Shown here piece after piece: positions 18,716 through 27,259 of a stretch of 64,000 nucleotides of DNA. Below the pieces are notes generated by a model. That model did no database searches, had not been told where the DNA came from, and was given only the letters and a program-made list of their open reading frames with translations. Both the position numbers and the translations under genes were made by a program. Each line of letters opens with the position of its first letter. Position 1 is the stretch's first letter. This DNA comes from Pseudooceanicola lipolyticus (GTDB taxonomy: Bacteria > Pseudomonadota > Alphaproteobacteria > Rhodobacterales > Rhodobacteraceae): NCBI RefSeq assembly GCF_002786325.1, contig NZ_PGTB01000001.1, positions 186,001 through 250,000 on the forward strand, in the 5' to 3' direction.

Positions 18716-20011
18716 TCAGTCTGTGTTGCGATTCCGGCGCAGGTCGCGGGCATCGAGATGGGCATACCATTTCGTCATCACGTTTGCGGCGCGATCCGAA
18801 AACGGTTTGAACGGAACCCGCTGGAAGGGCAGATCGTCAAACGCGGTGTCGCTATCGCGCTCTTTCAGGATCTTGCGCGCCAGTTTCATGCCGAAATACA
18901 CGCTGCGCGTCACGCCCGACCCGCAATAGCCCCCGGCCAGCCAAACGCCATCCACAAAGCCCAGATGGGGGCTGTGGTCGGGAGTATAGGCGACGTTGCC
19001 AGACCAGACATGGCTTAGGCGCACATCGCTTAGCTGTGGAAAAACCCGCGTAATGGACTTCGTGAAGGCCTTGCGTTGCGCCTCCAAGGCGCCTCCGGGG
19101 TTTCCGATCCGGCCACCAAAGATGAACCTGCGCCCGTCCGGAGTGGGGCGGAACCACATGAATACACGTCCAGACTCGCCGAACATGCGCTTTTGGGGCG
19201 TCAGGTTCTCCATCAATTGCGGCGACAGTTCCTCGCTGGCGACGGCGGCGGTACGGATCGACACGATACGCCGATGCAGCGCCGGGGTGCGCCCGTCCGA
19301 ATAGGCGTTTGTTGCGACCACGACCTCTTTCGCGGTGACCGTGCCTTGCGGCGTTTGCAACATGGTTGTCGCGCCTTCGCGGCGCATGGCGGACACCGGA
19401 CAATGCGGCACGATTTGCACCTCGGCGGCCCGCACGGCCTGTGCCAATTCAACCACCAGTTTGCGTGGGTGTATCCCGCCATCGCGCTGATAGACCGCGC
19501 CGCCATGGTAAAACGTGCTGCCGATCTCCCGATGCTGCTCTGCGCGCGGCAACATCGCCACTGGCAGCCCGAGATTGCGCGACAGCCAATCCGTTTCGCG
19601 CCCCATAGCATCGTAATCGGCCAGCGTGCGCGCGCCGCGAAACCGGCCCCGCATTTGCAGATCACACTCCAGCCCGTTCCCGGCGACAAATTCCTCGAAA
19701 TAATCAAGCGCATGAATACCTTCACGCATGATCGCCAATGTCTTGGCCTCGCCGTATCGTGCAATCAGGCCAGCTGATCCAAGCTTGTGAAAGCTGGGCC
19801 CGACCATGCCGCCATTGCGAGAGGAACACCCGGATCCGATACCGCCGGCATCGAACACGACAACGTGGCGGCCGGCCCGCGCAAGATGCAGCGCGACGCT
19901 CAGGCCTGTATACCCGGCTCCGATGATCGCGATGTCCACCCGATCAGGGGCTTTCTCTGGCCGGTTCTCGGCCGGATCGCTCGCTTGCCAATATATCTGC
20001 TCAGCAGACAA
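18716..20011 (-). CDS. FAD-dependent oxidoreductase, DAO family (D-amino acid/gamma-glutamylputrescine oxidase-like)
   Basis: 431 residues. The ADP-binding motif is VDIAIIGAGYTGLSVALHLA near residue 27, followed by GGIGSGCSSRNGGMVGPS, the site near which related PuuB/OrdL-type proteins hold FAD. A C-terminal WLAGGYCGSGVTRSVYFG is the second dinucleotide motif. It lies 4 bp after the DUF1028 gene and 21 bp before hydA. In this operon it could oxidise the D-amino acid released from hydantoins, or an amine imported by the Pot-type transporter. The substrate is inferred only. Confidence 0.88.
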   Translation of the reverse strand: MSAEQIYWQASDPAENRPEKAPDRVDIAIIGAGYTGLSVALHLARAGRHVVVFDAGGIGSGCSSRNGGMVGPSFHKLGSAGLIARYGEAKTLAIMREGIHALDYFEEFVAGNGLECDLQMRGRFRGARTLADYDAMGRETDWLSRNLGLPVAMLPRAEQHREIGSTFYHGGAVYQRDGGIHPRKLVVELAQAVRAAEVQIVPHCPVSAMRREGATTMLQTPQGTVTAKEVVVATNAYSDGRTPALHRRIVSIRTAAVASEELSPQLMENLTPQKRMFGESGRVFMWFRPTPDGRRFIFGGRIGNPGGALEAQRKAFTKSITRVFPQLSDVRLSHVWSGNVAYTPDHSPHLGFVDGVWLAGGYCGSGVTRSVYFGMKLARKILKERDSDTAFDDLPFQRVPFKPFSDRAANVMTKWYAHLDARDLRRNRNTD

Positions 20012-20015
20012 GGCC

Positions 20016-20777
20016 TTAGTCCCTTAACGTCCAACTGTCGCGGTGCTGCGCCGTGGGGAACCGCGCTTGCAAGCCCAACTCTTCGATCCGTGCGATGCTG
20101 GCCTCGAACAGGCTGCGCATGACCGGAATCCCTTCTGGTGCCAGGGCGACGTCGCGCAGTATTTCGGCCCGGCCGGCATAGGCATCGACCAGCGCGCGCA
20201 GGTCCTCGACCGCCGTGCCTTCGGACATGTCGATGCGAAGGTCCATCGCATCGATCCCGTGCTCGCCGGTCACGCGTACGGCCGCGGATTTCAACGGCCC
20301 GACGATCTCACCGCCCGCGTCGCGCCCGGCTTCCAGCGCCTGCATCAGTCGCTCGCCCAGCGGCAGGTTCGGGTCACGGGCAAAGGCCTCGGCCATATGC
20401 CGTGTCACGGTCTCGTTTGCCAGGATGTTGCCAAGAGCGAGGCAGTCCGTCTCGATGCTGTGGGTATAGATCGAATACATGCGCCGCCCGTGATAGGCCG
20501 ACGCGCGGCCCTTTGCATCAAGCGCTCCGATCTGGCGCCATTCGATATCCTTGGTCGAATTGCACACCTCGGTGACGGTGTCCTGGGCGTTTTTCCCCTC
20601 GGCGAGCAAAGAGATCCCAAGATCGCCCAAACGGCTATCGGTACGGTGTTGGGACAGCACAGCCCCCTTGCCGTGCAGCAAACGCACGCAGCGCCCGCCA
20701 ACGGCAAGATCAGATGTTGTAATTGCCGCGCCAAATGCGCCAGTGCGCACGCAACGACCTATGATCGAGAAAGTCAT
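20016..20777 (-). CDS. DUF1028 domain protein (Ntn-hydrolase-like), copy 1
   Basis: 253 residues of the DUF1028 family, whose fold is thought to resemble Ntn hydrolases but whose reaction is not established. The N-terminus MTFSIIGRCVRTGAFGAAIT begins immediately with the family strand. VGGRCVRLLHGKGAVLSQHRTDSRLG and AMDLRIDMSEGTAVEDL follow. The C-terminal about 40 residues have no counterpart in the second copy at 28192. It sits between an amidohydrolase and the FAD oxidoreductase in the hydantoin operon, so a step in hydantoin or ureido-compound breakdown is likely. Confidence 0.85.
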   Translation of the reverse strand: MTFSIIGRCVRTGAFGAAITTSDLAVGGRCVRLLHGKGAVLSQHRTDSRLGDLGISLLAEGKNAQDTVTEVCNSTKDIEWRQIGALDAKGRASAYHGRRMYSIYTHSIETDCLALGNILANETVTRHMAEAFARDPNLPLGERLMQALEAGRDAGGEIVGPLKSAAVRVTGEHGIDAMDLRIDMSEGTAVEDLRALVDAYAGRAEILRDVALAPEGIPVMRSLFEASIARIEELGLQARFPTAQHRDSWTLRD

Positions 20778-20795
20778 GTTCGTTTCCCTTGATGT

Positions 20796-22163
20796 CTAGC
20801 GGGGATCGGTTGCCGGCAAAGGCACATCCCGTTCTTCGGCGCCAAAACGCTGCCACATGGCGTCGGTCGCTTGTTGGGCCTCGATGACCGCAGCGCGTTC
20901 GTCTATCGTGGTCAGAACGCCGTCCCGCATCAAAAACCGACCGTTTACCATCGTGTCCGTCACCGTGCCGGGGTGACCGTAATGCACAATGTTCGACACC
21001 AGCGAAACGCGAGGGTTCAAGGCGGGGGCATATAGGTTGAACATCGCCAGATCGGCCTTTTGTCCCACCGCGATGCTGCCAATGTCGGGCCGGTCCAGCG
21101 CCTTGGCGGCGTTCAGCGTGGCATAGTTGAACACCTGCCCCGGTGTCGGCGTGACCGATCGCTGATAGGCGCCGCGATGCAAGGTCAGCCCCAGTTTCAT
21201 CGCGTGGAACATGTCCTCGGTCATGTTGTCGGTGCCCAGAACGATCTTGACGCCGTGATCGAGAATGGCGCGCATTGGCAAGGGGTGCGGCCCCTTGGCC
21301 GACATCGACGACGGGCAATGCCCCAGCCACGTGCCGGTTTCCGCCAGTCGCGCCACATCGCTTTCGTTGCAGAACGTCCAATGCACCGCGATCAGGTCAT
21401 CGCCGAGGAAATCATTCTGGTCGAGATACTCGGTCGAGGTGCAGCCATGCAGCGCCTCGACCTGTTCTTTCTCGCTGATGATCTGGCTCAGATGCACGGT
21501 GCGGCGCAAACCGTGCTTGCGCGCCAGATCCTTCAATTGCCCGAGCATCCAGGGGCTGCAATTGTCGGGCGCATGGGCAGAGATCATGACGCGCACGCGG
21601 TCATCCTCGGCACCGTGAAACCGCTCGATCAGGGCTTCGGTGCGGTCAAGGAAGGTCTGCCCGAACGCCCGGTCAAAGCGATAGGTCCCGCTGCCCACCT
21701 CGGTTGTGACCGCATCGGCGCAGCTTTCCGCGAGCCAGAGCCGCAGGCCACTGTCGATCATCGCCGGCGCGTAATCTGCCACGTGGCGCAGCGGATCGAC
21801 CAGCGTCGTCGTGCCCGACCGAATTGCCTCGGCACAGGCCAGACGCGCAATTGCTGCGCGTTCACCCGGTTCCAGCAGGTAGGAGGCAGGTACCATATAC
21901 TGGTAAACAAGATTGCCTTCGATATCCTCGACCGTGCCACGCAGCACCAACAGAACCGAATGGGTATGGGCGTTGATCAGCCCTGGCGACACCAGCTTAT
22001 CGGACATATCGAGCGGTTCGAAGGCCTCGAACTCGCTGCCATCAAGCGTTGCAGGCAAAGCGACGATGCGGCTGCCCTCGATGGCGATATGGCCGCGCCG
22101 CACCTGGGGCAACCCGCTATCATGGCTGATATAGGTCGCGTTTTTCAGAAGCAGACGGGTCAT
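20796..22163 (-). CDS. Amidohydrolase family protein (cytosine/SAH deaminase, TrzN-like group)
   Basis: 455 residues; metal-dependent hydrolase or deaminase. Ligands are visible as LINAHTHSV (first metal site), SAHAPDNCSP, VHLSQIISEKEQVE, VHWTFCNESD and GTDNMTEDMFHAMK. This Asp-terminated pattern fits the subtype I deaminase/chlorohydrolase branch rather than hydantoinases. The C-terminus (GQKADLAMFNL) rebuilds the small beta-sandwich. It overlaps the permease stop by ATGA. It may deaminate or dechlorinate a heterocyclic substrate imported by the adjacent transporter. Confidence 0.88.
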   Translation of the reverse strand: MTRLLLKNATYISHDSGLPQVRRGHIAIEGSRIVALPATLDGSEFEAFEPLDMSDKLVSPGLINAHTHSVLLVLRGTVEDIEGNLVYQYMVPASYLLEPGERAAIARLACAEAIRSGTTTLVDPLRHVADYAPAMIDSGLRLWLAESCADAVTTEVGSGTYRFDRAFGQTFLDRTEALIERFHGAEDDRVRVMISAHAPDNCSPWMLGQLKDLARKHGLRRTVHLSQIISEKEQVEALHGCTSTEYLDQNDFLGDDLIAVHWTFCNESDVARLAETGTWLGHCPSSMSAKGPHPLPMRAILDHGVKIVLGTDNMTEDMFHAMKLGLTLHRGAYQRSVTPTPGQVFNYATLNAAKALDRPDIGSIAVGQKADLAMFNLYAPALNPRVSLVSNIVHYGHPGTVTDTMVNGRFLMRDGVLTTIDERAAVIEAQQATDAMWQRFGAEERDVPLPATDPR

Positions 22164-22936
22164 GATCTCCGCAGAACTCCAATGCCCGTGGCGATGAGCG
22201 TCAGGGCGATCAGCAGGGTCGCGACGGCGGCGATCGTGGGGTCGATATTGTCTTGAATGCCTTCCCAGATCATCTTGGGCAGGGTCTGCACATTGCGCAC
22301 GGTAATGAACAATACTCCCACAATCTCATCGAAGCTGACGATGAATGCAAAGATGAACCCCGAGGCGATACCTGGCCGGGCGGCAGGCACGACCACCGCC
22401 CAAACCGTTTGCATGACCGAGGCCCCAAGGCTCCGCGCGGCCCGTGGAAGGTTGCGGTCCAGATTGCTCAGCGCCGCAAAGACGGAGATCGACACATAGG
22501 GCAGCGCCAGCAACGTATGTGCCAGGATGACGCCGAAATGTGTATCGATCAGACCAAGCGTGACCCAAAACCGGTAGAACCCCAGCGACTGCACCACCGG
22601 CGGCACGAGGATTGGCGTGATCAGGATCCAGCGCGCGATCATCGCCGCCCGGTCCGAAAGGAACCAGCATCCGATGGCGAAGGCTGTGCCCAGAACCGAG
22701 GCGCAGGTCGCAACCACCAGCCCGACCCAGACACTTGTCCACGTAGCGCGCAACCATTCGGGATCGGAGAAGTAGTTGGTGTAGTGTTGAAGCGACAACG
22801 ACTCTTTCGGCAGGCCGATGTAGCTCGTATCAGTGAACGAAATCGGCAGTACGACGAGGATCGGCAAGACCAGAAACGCAATTACCAACCACGCGCCTGT
22901 CTGAAAGAAGATCCGGAAAGCAGAGCTTTGCATCAC
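22160..22936 (-). CDS. ABC transporter permease, PotC family
   Basis: 258 residues with six predicted membrane segments. The coupling loop LPRAARSLGASVMQTVWAVVVP is PotC-like, as is the GFIFAFIVSFDEI segment. It overlaps the PotB-type permease by ATGA and precedes the amidohydrolase. It is the second channel half of the polyamine-type importer. Confidence 0.92.
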   Translation of the reverse strand: MMQSSAFRIFFQTGAWLVIAFLVLPILVVLPISFTDTSYIGLPKESLSLQHYTNYFSDPEWLRATWTSVWVGLVVATCASVLGTAFAIGCWFLSDRAAMIARWILITPILVPPVVQSLGFYRFWVTLGLIDTHFGVILAHTLLALPYVSISVFAALSNLDRNLPRAARSLGASVMQTVWAVVVPAARPGIASGFIFAFIVSFDEIVGVLFITVRNVQTLPKMIWEGIQDNIDPTIAAVATLLIALTLIATGIGVLRRS

Positions 22937-23775
22937 TTACGCTCCAATAGGGTGGCTCGCAGGTTCACGAACCGTGCCGAGACCAGGAGGACGAGGGCGG
23001 TCGCGACGAGCAGTGCAACCGACAGGGCCGAGCCCAATCCCCAGTTCAGGAATTCCTGAATTTGGTAGGTGATGTATTCGGAAATCATCAGGACACGCCC
23101 ACCGCCCAGCAACGCGGGTGTCACGAAGAAGCCCAGTGAAAGCACGAAGACCAGCAGCGCGCCGGAGAGCACGCCAGGCAAGGTCTGGGGGAAATACACC
23201 TGCCGGAAACTGGTCCATTCGCTGGCCCCGAGGCTGCGCGCGGCTTGGACATAAATTCCCGAGATGCCCCGCATATTCGTCAGCATGGGCAACACTGCAA
23301 AAGGCAGCATCACGTGGATCATCGCGATCAGCACACCCAGTTCGTTGTGCATCAGGCGGAGCGGCCTTTCGATCAGTTCGGCATTGATCAGCGCGTCATT
23401 CACGAGACCCGAACGGCCGAGCAGGACGATCCAGCTGAACGACCGGATAAGCACCGAAACCCAGAACGGCAAGATCACCAGCGCCACCATAAGGGGGGTC
23501 AGGCGCGTGGCGAAATTGCTGATCGCATAGGCCACGATATAGCCCAGGATCAGGCACCCCAAGGTGGTAATGGCGGCGACGCGGAAGGTGATGACGAAAC
23601 TGGTCTTCACCGCGTTGGAACCAGCCATCTTGACGAAGTTGTCAACCCCGGCTTGCGGCTCGGTAAAGGCGATCTCCCAGATGCCCAGCACGGGCAGAAT
23701 GTAGAAGATCACCATGATCGACAATGCCGGCAGAACCAGCATCCAGTAGCTGGTCTTCTCGTTGACCCCTGGCAT
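22933..23775 (-). CDS. ABC transporter permease, PotB family
   Basis: 280 residues, membrane channel half. The N-terminus WMLVLPALSIMVIFYILPVLGIW is the first membrane helix. The coupling loop is VQAARSLGASEWTSFRQVYFPQTLPG, and the helix FVLSLGFFVTPALLGGGR is a PotB/AgaB-type signature. It is separated from the binding-protein gene by 74 bp that holds a strong hairpin, probably setting a lower expression level than the binding protein. Confidence 0.92.
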   Translation of the reverse strand: MPGVNEKTSYWMLVLPALSIMVIFYILPVLGIWEIAFTEPQAGVDNFVKMAGSNAVKTSFVITFRVAAITTLGCLILGYIVAYAISNFATRLTPLMVALVILPFWVSVLIRSFSWIVLLGRSGLVNDALINAELIERPLRLMHNELGVLIAMIHVMLPFAVLPMLTNMRGISGIYVQAARSLGASEWTSFRQVYFPQTLPGVLSGALLVFVLSLGFFVTPALLGGGRVLMISEYITYQIQEFLNWGLGSALSVALLVATALVLLVSARFVNLRATLLERK

Positions 23776-23811
23776 TCCGCCCCCTGTTGGTTTTGAAACT
23801 TCAATGGGTTA

Positions 23812-23837
23812 GCGGGCCCACCACCTGGCGGGCCCGC
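23812..23837 (-). terminator. Intra-operon hairpin between binding-protein and permease genes
   Basis: Perfect 8-bp inverted repeat GCGGGCCC (23812-23819) and GGGCCCGC (23830-23837) around a 10-nt loop, in the gap after the Pot-type binding-protein stop. There is no T-run on the - strand after it, so it is better read as an mRNA-stabilising or partial attenuation hairpin than a full terminator. Such structures commonly keep binding protein in excess over permeases. Confidence 0.6.
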
Positions 23838-23849
23838 CTTGAACCGGGA

Positions 23850-24983
23850 TCAGTTGATCAGCGCGTCCACGTACATTTCTTCGGCAGAAACTTGGTTCTT
23901 CGCGTACCATTCATCGTTGTAGATGATCTGCGTCGCCAGGTTCTCGGGGCTCGACGGATTATAAGGCGCGAGCTCGGCCGGAACCAACTCTGCCGCAGCC
24001 GGGTTGATCGGGCCGGAACCGATTTTTTCGAGCCATTCCACTTGCAGTTCCGGCTTCTGGCCGTGCGCGATGAACTTCATCACCTCGTCCTTACCCGCCG
24101 GGTTGCCCTTGGGCACGACCCAGATACCCGGTGCGATCACGCCGCCGTTGAAGCTGACATTGAAACTGCCGGGTTCCATCTGATCCTTCAGAAGGTGCGC
24201 ACGGGTCGACCAGATATTGCCAATCGCCACCTCTTCCTGAAGGAACAGGTTCTGGCTGTCGCTGCCCGATCCCCAGACGATGATGTTCTCGCGCAACTCG
24301 CGGAACTTGGCGATTGAGGCCTTGATGCCGTCTTCGGTGCTCAAAGCGTCATAGACTTCTGCCAGTGGCACGCCGAGGGCTTGGGTTGCGCTTTCAAGCT
24401 GACCGCGCACCGATTTACGGAAGGTCCGCATGCCCGGGAAATCCTTGACGTTCCAGACATCTTCCCACGTCTGCGGGATATTGCCGCCAAGCATCTTGGG
24501 GTTTGTGGCTAGCACGTAGGAATAGACGTAGTTGCCGACACCATTGTTATAGGCGGTGCCTTCCAGAACCTTGGATTTGTCGACGATGCTGTAATCGATC
24601 GCTTCGGTCATGCCCTGCTGTTCGAGGATGATCGCAGAGCCGGCGCCGCTGTCGCACAAATCCCAGACCACCGCGCCGCTTTCGACCATGGCGCGGATCT
24701 TGCCCGCCGACGGGCCGGAGCCGTCAACCGTCACCTTGATCCCGGTTTCGGCGGTATAGGTGTCGCACAGCACTTCCTGCAGAACGTCTTTGGCGGCTCC
24801 ACCCCAGTTCACGACGATGATTTCCGAGGTCGCGGCCATTGCGCGCTGGCCGAATGCGGGCAGAACGCCCAGAGCGCCCATCGCGGCGATGAAACCGCGC
24901 CGGGTCAGGCGGCCTTGCTTGTAACGCTCGACCGCAACTTCGGCGATATCGCGCTTGGCTTCAAAATCAGTGGTGTCAGTCAT
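23850..24983 (-). CDS. ABC transporter substrate-binding protein, polyamine/PotD-like family
   Basis: About 377 residues. The start at 24983 (MTDTTDFEAKRD) has AAGGAG seven bases upstream; a longer in-frame reading lacks support. The signal is a Tat type, with a 25-residue leader before LTRRGFIAAMGALGVLPAFG and cleavage near AMAA. The body shows IIVVNWGGAAKDVLQEVLCDTY, VVWDLCDSGAGSAI and PQTWEDVWNVKDFPGMR, as in PotD/PotF relatives. Ligand unknown; given the operon, hydantoins or ureido compounds are candidates. Confidence 0.92.
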   Translation of the reverse strand: MTDTTDFEAKRDIAEVAVERYKQGRLTRRGFIAAMGALGVLPAFGQRAMAATSEIIVVNWGGAAKDVLQEVLCDTYTAETGIKVTVDGSGPSAGKIRAMVESGAVVWDLCDSGAGSAIILEQQGMTEAIDYSIVDKSKVLEGTAYNNGVGNYVYSYVLATNPKMLGGNIPQTWEDVWNVKDFPGMRTFRKSVRGQLESATQALGVPLAEVYDALSTEDGIKASIAKFRELRENIIVWGSGSDSQNLFLQEEVAIGNIWSTRAHLLKDQMEPGSFNVSFNGGVIAPGIWVVPKGNPAGKDEVMKFIAHGQKPELQVEWLEKIGSGPINPAAAELVPAELAPYNPSSPENLATQIIYNDEWYAKNQVSAEEMYVDALIN

Positions 24984-25029
24984 GTACGTTCTCCTTGTCA
25001 TGGGGTGGGGTGACCTTTTCTTCTTCCGG

Positions 25030-26109
25030 TCACTCTTGGTTAAGCGGGGCCAGCACGACGGGCGCGTCTGCATCCCAGCCGATGCTGACCTCTAGTCCGG
25101 GGGTGGGGATGATGTCGGTTTTCCAAGTGGGGCGTGAGATCAAAAACTCTTCGCCACTCTTGCGCGTCACCATCACCTGGCAACGTTCGCCAAGATAGCT
25201 TACCTGCTTGACCGTCGCCGGAACGAACTCTTCGCCGGGCAAACCCAGGCGCAACCGCTCAGGTCGAAGCGCAAGGGTGATCGTCTCACCCTGACGGCAG
25301 GGCTCTTGCGTTGTCAGATCGAAAACCGCGCCCTCCGACTCGCATTGGCAGGAGGTGCCGCTTGCGGACAGGACAGCCGCTTCCAGAAAGTTGGACTTGC
25401 CCAGAAAGTCGGCCACAAACCGGTTGCGCGGCTGGTCATAGAGCGCATTGGGGCCGCCCTCCTGCTGGATCGCCCCATCTTTGAGGATGACGATCCGGTC
25501 AGACATGGACAGCGCCTCATCCTGGTCGTGGGTGACGTAAATGAAGGTCACGCCCAGTTTCTGATGCAGGTCTTTCAGCTCCCACTGCAAATCGGCGCGC
25601 AACTTCTTGTCGAGCGCCGACAAGGGTTCGTCCAGCAACAGAATTTGCGGGTCAAACGACATCGCCCGCGCCAGCGCGATGCGCTGCTGCTGTCCGCCGG
25701 ACAACTGGCTTGGCATCCGGTCGGCAAAGGCGCTCATTTGCACCATCTCCAGTGCCTCGCCGACGCGCTTCTTGATCTCGGCGGCAGGGCGTTTGCGAAT
25801 TTTGAGCGGGAAGCCGACATTCTCGCGCACGGTCATGGTGGGAAACAGCGCATAGCCCTGGAACACCATGCCGAAATCGCGATGCTCGGGCGGTTTGCCC
25901 GTGATGTCGGTGGAGCGCAGCGCCAGCCGTCCCTCATCCAGGGTAATAAAGCCCGCAATCGCACTCAGCAGCGTGGTCTTGCCCGAACCGGACGGCCCCA
26001 GAAGGGTCAGGAACTCGCCCTCGGCAACATCCAGATTCACCCCATCGAGGGCGTTGACGGAGCCATATCGCTTTACCGCGTTCTTGATGGAAAGGATCGG
26101 TTCATTCAT
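25030..26109 (-). CDS. ABC transporter ATP-binding protein, PotA family
   Basis: 359 residues. Walker A is GPSGSGKTTLL, the signature LSGGQQQRIALARAM, Walker B ILLLDEPLSALD, and the H-loop YVTHDQDEA. A TOBE-like C-terminal domain follows (LRPERLRLGLPGEEFVPATVK). It is the first gene of the hydantoin operon. The 120 bp upstream, extending into the lysR stop, hold a bipartite element shared with the carbamoylase promoter. Confidence 0.93.
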   Translation of the reverse strand: MNEPILSIKNAVKRYGSVNALDGVNLDVAEGEFLTLLGPSGSGKTTLLSAIAGFITLDEGRLALRSTDITGKPPEHRDFGMVFQGYALFPTMTVRENVGFPLKIRKRPAAEIKKRVGEALEMVQMSAFADRMPSQLSGGQQQRIALARAMSFDPQILLLDEPLSALDKKLRADLQWELKDLHQKLGVTFIYVTHDQDEALSMSDRIVILKDGAIQQEGGPNALYDQPRNRFVADFLGKSNFLEAAVLSASGTSCQCESEGAVFDLTTQEPCRQGETITLALRPERLRLGLPGEEFVPATVKQVSYLGERCQVMVTRKSGEEFLISRPTWKTDIIPTPGLEVSIGWDADAPVVLAPLNQE

Positions 26110-26195
26110 CAGACAGGATCACCCGCTTTGCTCTCGTCGGTGGCGGCGAAACTGCCGCTTGGCTCCGAGCAGGTGAGCATGGCGGGAGTACATAT

Positions 26196-26237
26196 TGAAA
26201 TAAAAAATACACCCTCGTCTATATCTTCAAATTATAG
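26196..26237 (-). promoter_or_regulatory. Predicted LysR operator/promoter of the hydantoin transport operon
   Basis: On the - strand the block reads CTATAA (26237-26232), 23 nt, then ATTTTTTATTTCA (26208-26196). The same two words with the same 23-nt gap lie at 27163-27204 on the + strand before the carbamoylase gene. Within the left half, ATAA-N7-ATAT (26235-26221) gives a T-N11-A LysR box. The left end overlaps the lysR stop codon. The ATG of the potA-type gene is 87 nt beyond the right half. The sequence identity is seen directly; binding by the LysR protein is inferred. Confidence 0.65.
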
Positions 26238-27161
26238 CCTGGCCGCGTCCACGGCCTCTCCGGAGCCCGACTCATCATGCGACTTCAGGTAGTCCGCCAG
26301 GAAATGCTGAAACTGCATTGTCAGGTTGGTGGTGGGGAACATGTTCGACGTAAGTCCATATAATTTCAAAGGCAATGACGGTTTCGTCGGCCGTACGGCT
26401 ATGTCGCCCCCGTTGGATCCGATCACCGCAAAGCTATCAACCAGGGCGACCCCCAACCCATTCCGCACCATCTCCAATGCGGTTGCAGTGTGGCGCACTT
26501 CGCAGAAATAACGCCGCTCCAATCCGCGCTCGGAAAACATCGCATCGATCATCTGCCCTAATGGTGTGCGGGATGCGTAAGAAATGTGCGAAACGTGATT
26601 GAGGCTCGAGATCGAAACAACCTCCTGCAACGCCAAGACATGATCGGCCGAGCAGACACACATAAGCTGCCCGTTGGCGATTTCCCGAACAGAAACAGCG
26701 GAATGGCGCGGCGGCGTGATCGAAAGCCCCAAGTCGACCCGGCCGCTGCCCAGCTTGCGGATGATCTCGTCCTGGCTGCCCAGTTCGATTGAAAGCTGTA
26801 GCTTCGGGCGGGCCTTGATGAATTGTCCCAGAACCCGCGGCAGAACCCCATGTCCAACCGATGGAGTGGCGATGATGCTCAGCCGTCCAATCGTGCCACC
26901 ACGCAATTCGTCGATGATGTTGGCAATCCGGTTTTGCTGCATAAACAAGTGCTGCGCCTCCTGCGCAATATGCAGCGCCTCCTTCGTCGGTGTCAGACGG
27001 CCGTGCTCGCGCATGAACAACGGGAAGCCGATCAGATCTTCAGTATGTCGGATCATGTTGCTGATCGCCGGCTGACTGACAGAGAGCAATTCAGCGGCGC
27101 GGGCAGTGGTTCCCACCTCGATCACGGTGGACAGTACTTCGAGTTGGCGCGCGCTGATCAT
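26232..27161 (-). CDS. LysR-family transcriptional regulator of the hydantoin locus
   Basis: About 309 residues. The start at 27161 (MISARQLEVLSTVIEVG) places the helix-turn-helix correctly (TARAAELLSVSQPAISNMIRHTE). The upstream in-frame extension lies in the promoter. The substrate-binding domain follows with LSIIATPSVGHGVLPRVLG and LGLSITPPRH. It is encoded between the two hydantoin transcription units and divergent from the carbamoylase, the classic LysR arrangement. It probably responds to a hydantoin or N-carbamoyl amino acid. Confidence 0.92.
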   Translation of the reverse strand: MISARQLEVLSTVIEVGTTARAAELLSVSQPAISNMIRHTEDLIGFPLFMREHGRLTPTKEALHIAQEAQHLFMQQNRIANIIDELRGGTIGRLSIIATPSVGHGVLPRVLGQFIKARPKLQLSIELGSQDEIIRKLGSGRVDLGLSITPPRHSAVSVREIANGQLMCVCSADHVLALQEVVSISSLNHVSHISYASRTPLGQMIDAMFSERGLERRYFCEVRHTATALEMVRNGLGVALVDSFAVIGSNGGDIAVRPTKPSLPLKLYGLTSNMFPTTNLTMQFQHFLADYLKSHDESGSGEAVDAARL

Positions 27162-27162
27162 T

Positions 27163-27204
27163 CTATAACTCCCGATTATTCCAGTAGGCCCATTTTTTAT
27201 TTCA
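27163..27204 (+). promoter_or_regulatory. Predicted LysR operator/promoter of the carbamoylase unit
   Basis: CTATAA (27163-27168), 23 nt, then ATTTTTTATTTCA (27192-27204), identical in both words and spacing to the element before the potA-type gene. ATAA-N7-TTAT (27165-27179) is a dyad with T-N11-A form. Its centre is about 26 bp from the centre of the second word, similar to the recognition and activation sites of LysR promoters. It lies 2 bp upstream of the lysR start and 56 bp upstream of the carbamoylase ATG, so it could serve both genes. Confidence 0.65.
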
Positions 27205-27259
27205 TACTGATGCACTCACTGGCTAGCAAGGAGGCAACGCACTAGTTCTGGAGGGTCGA

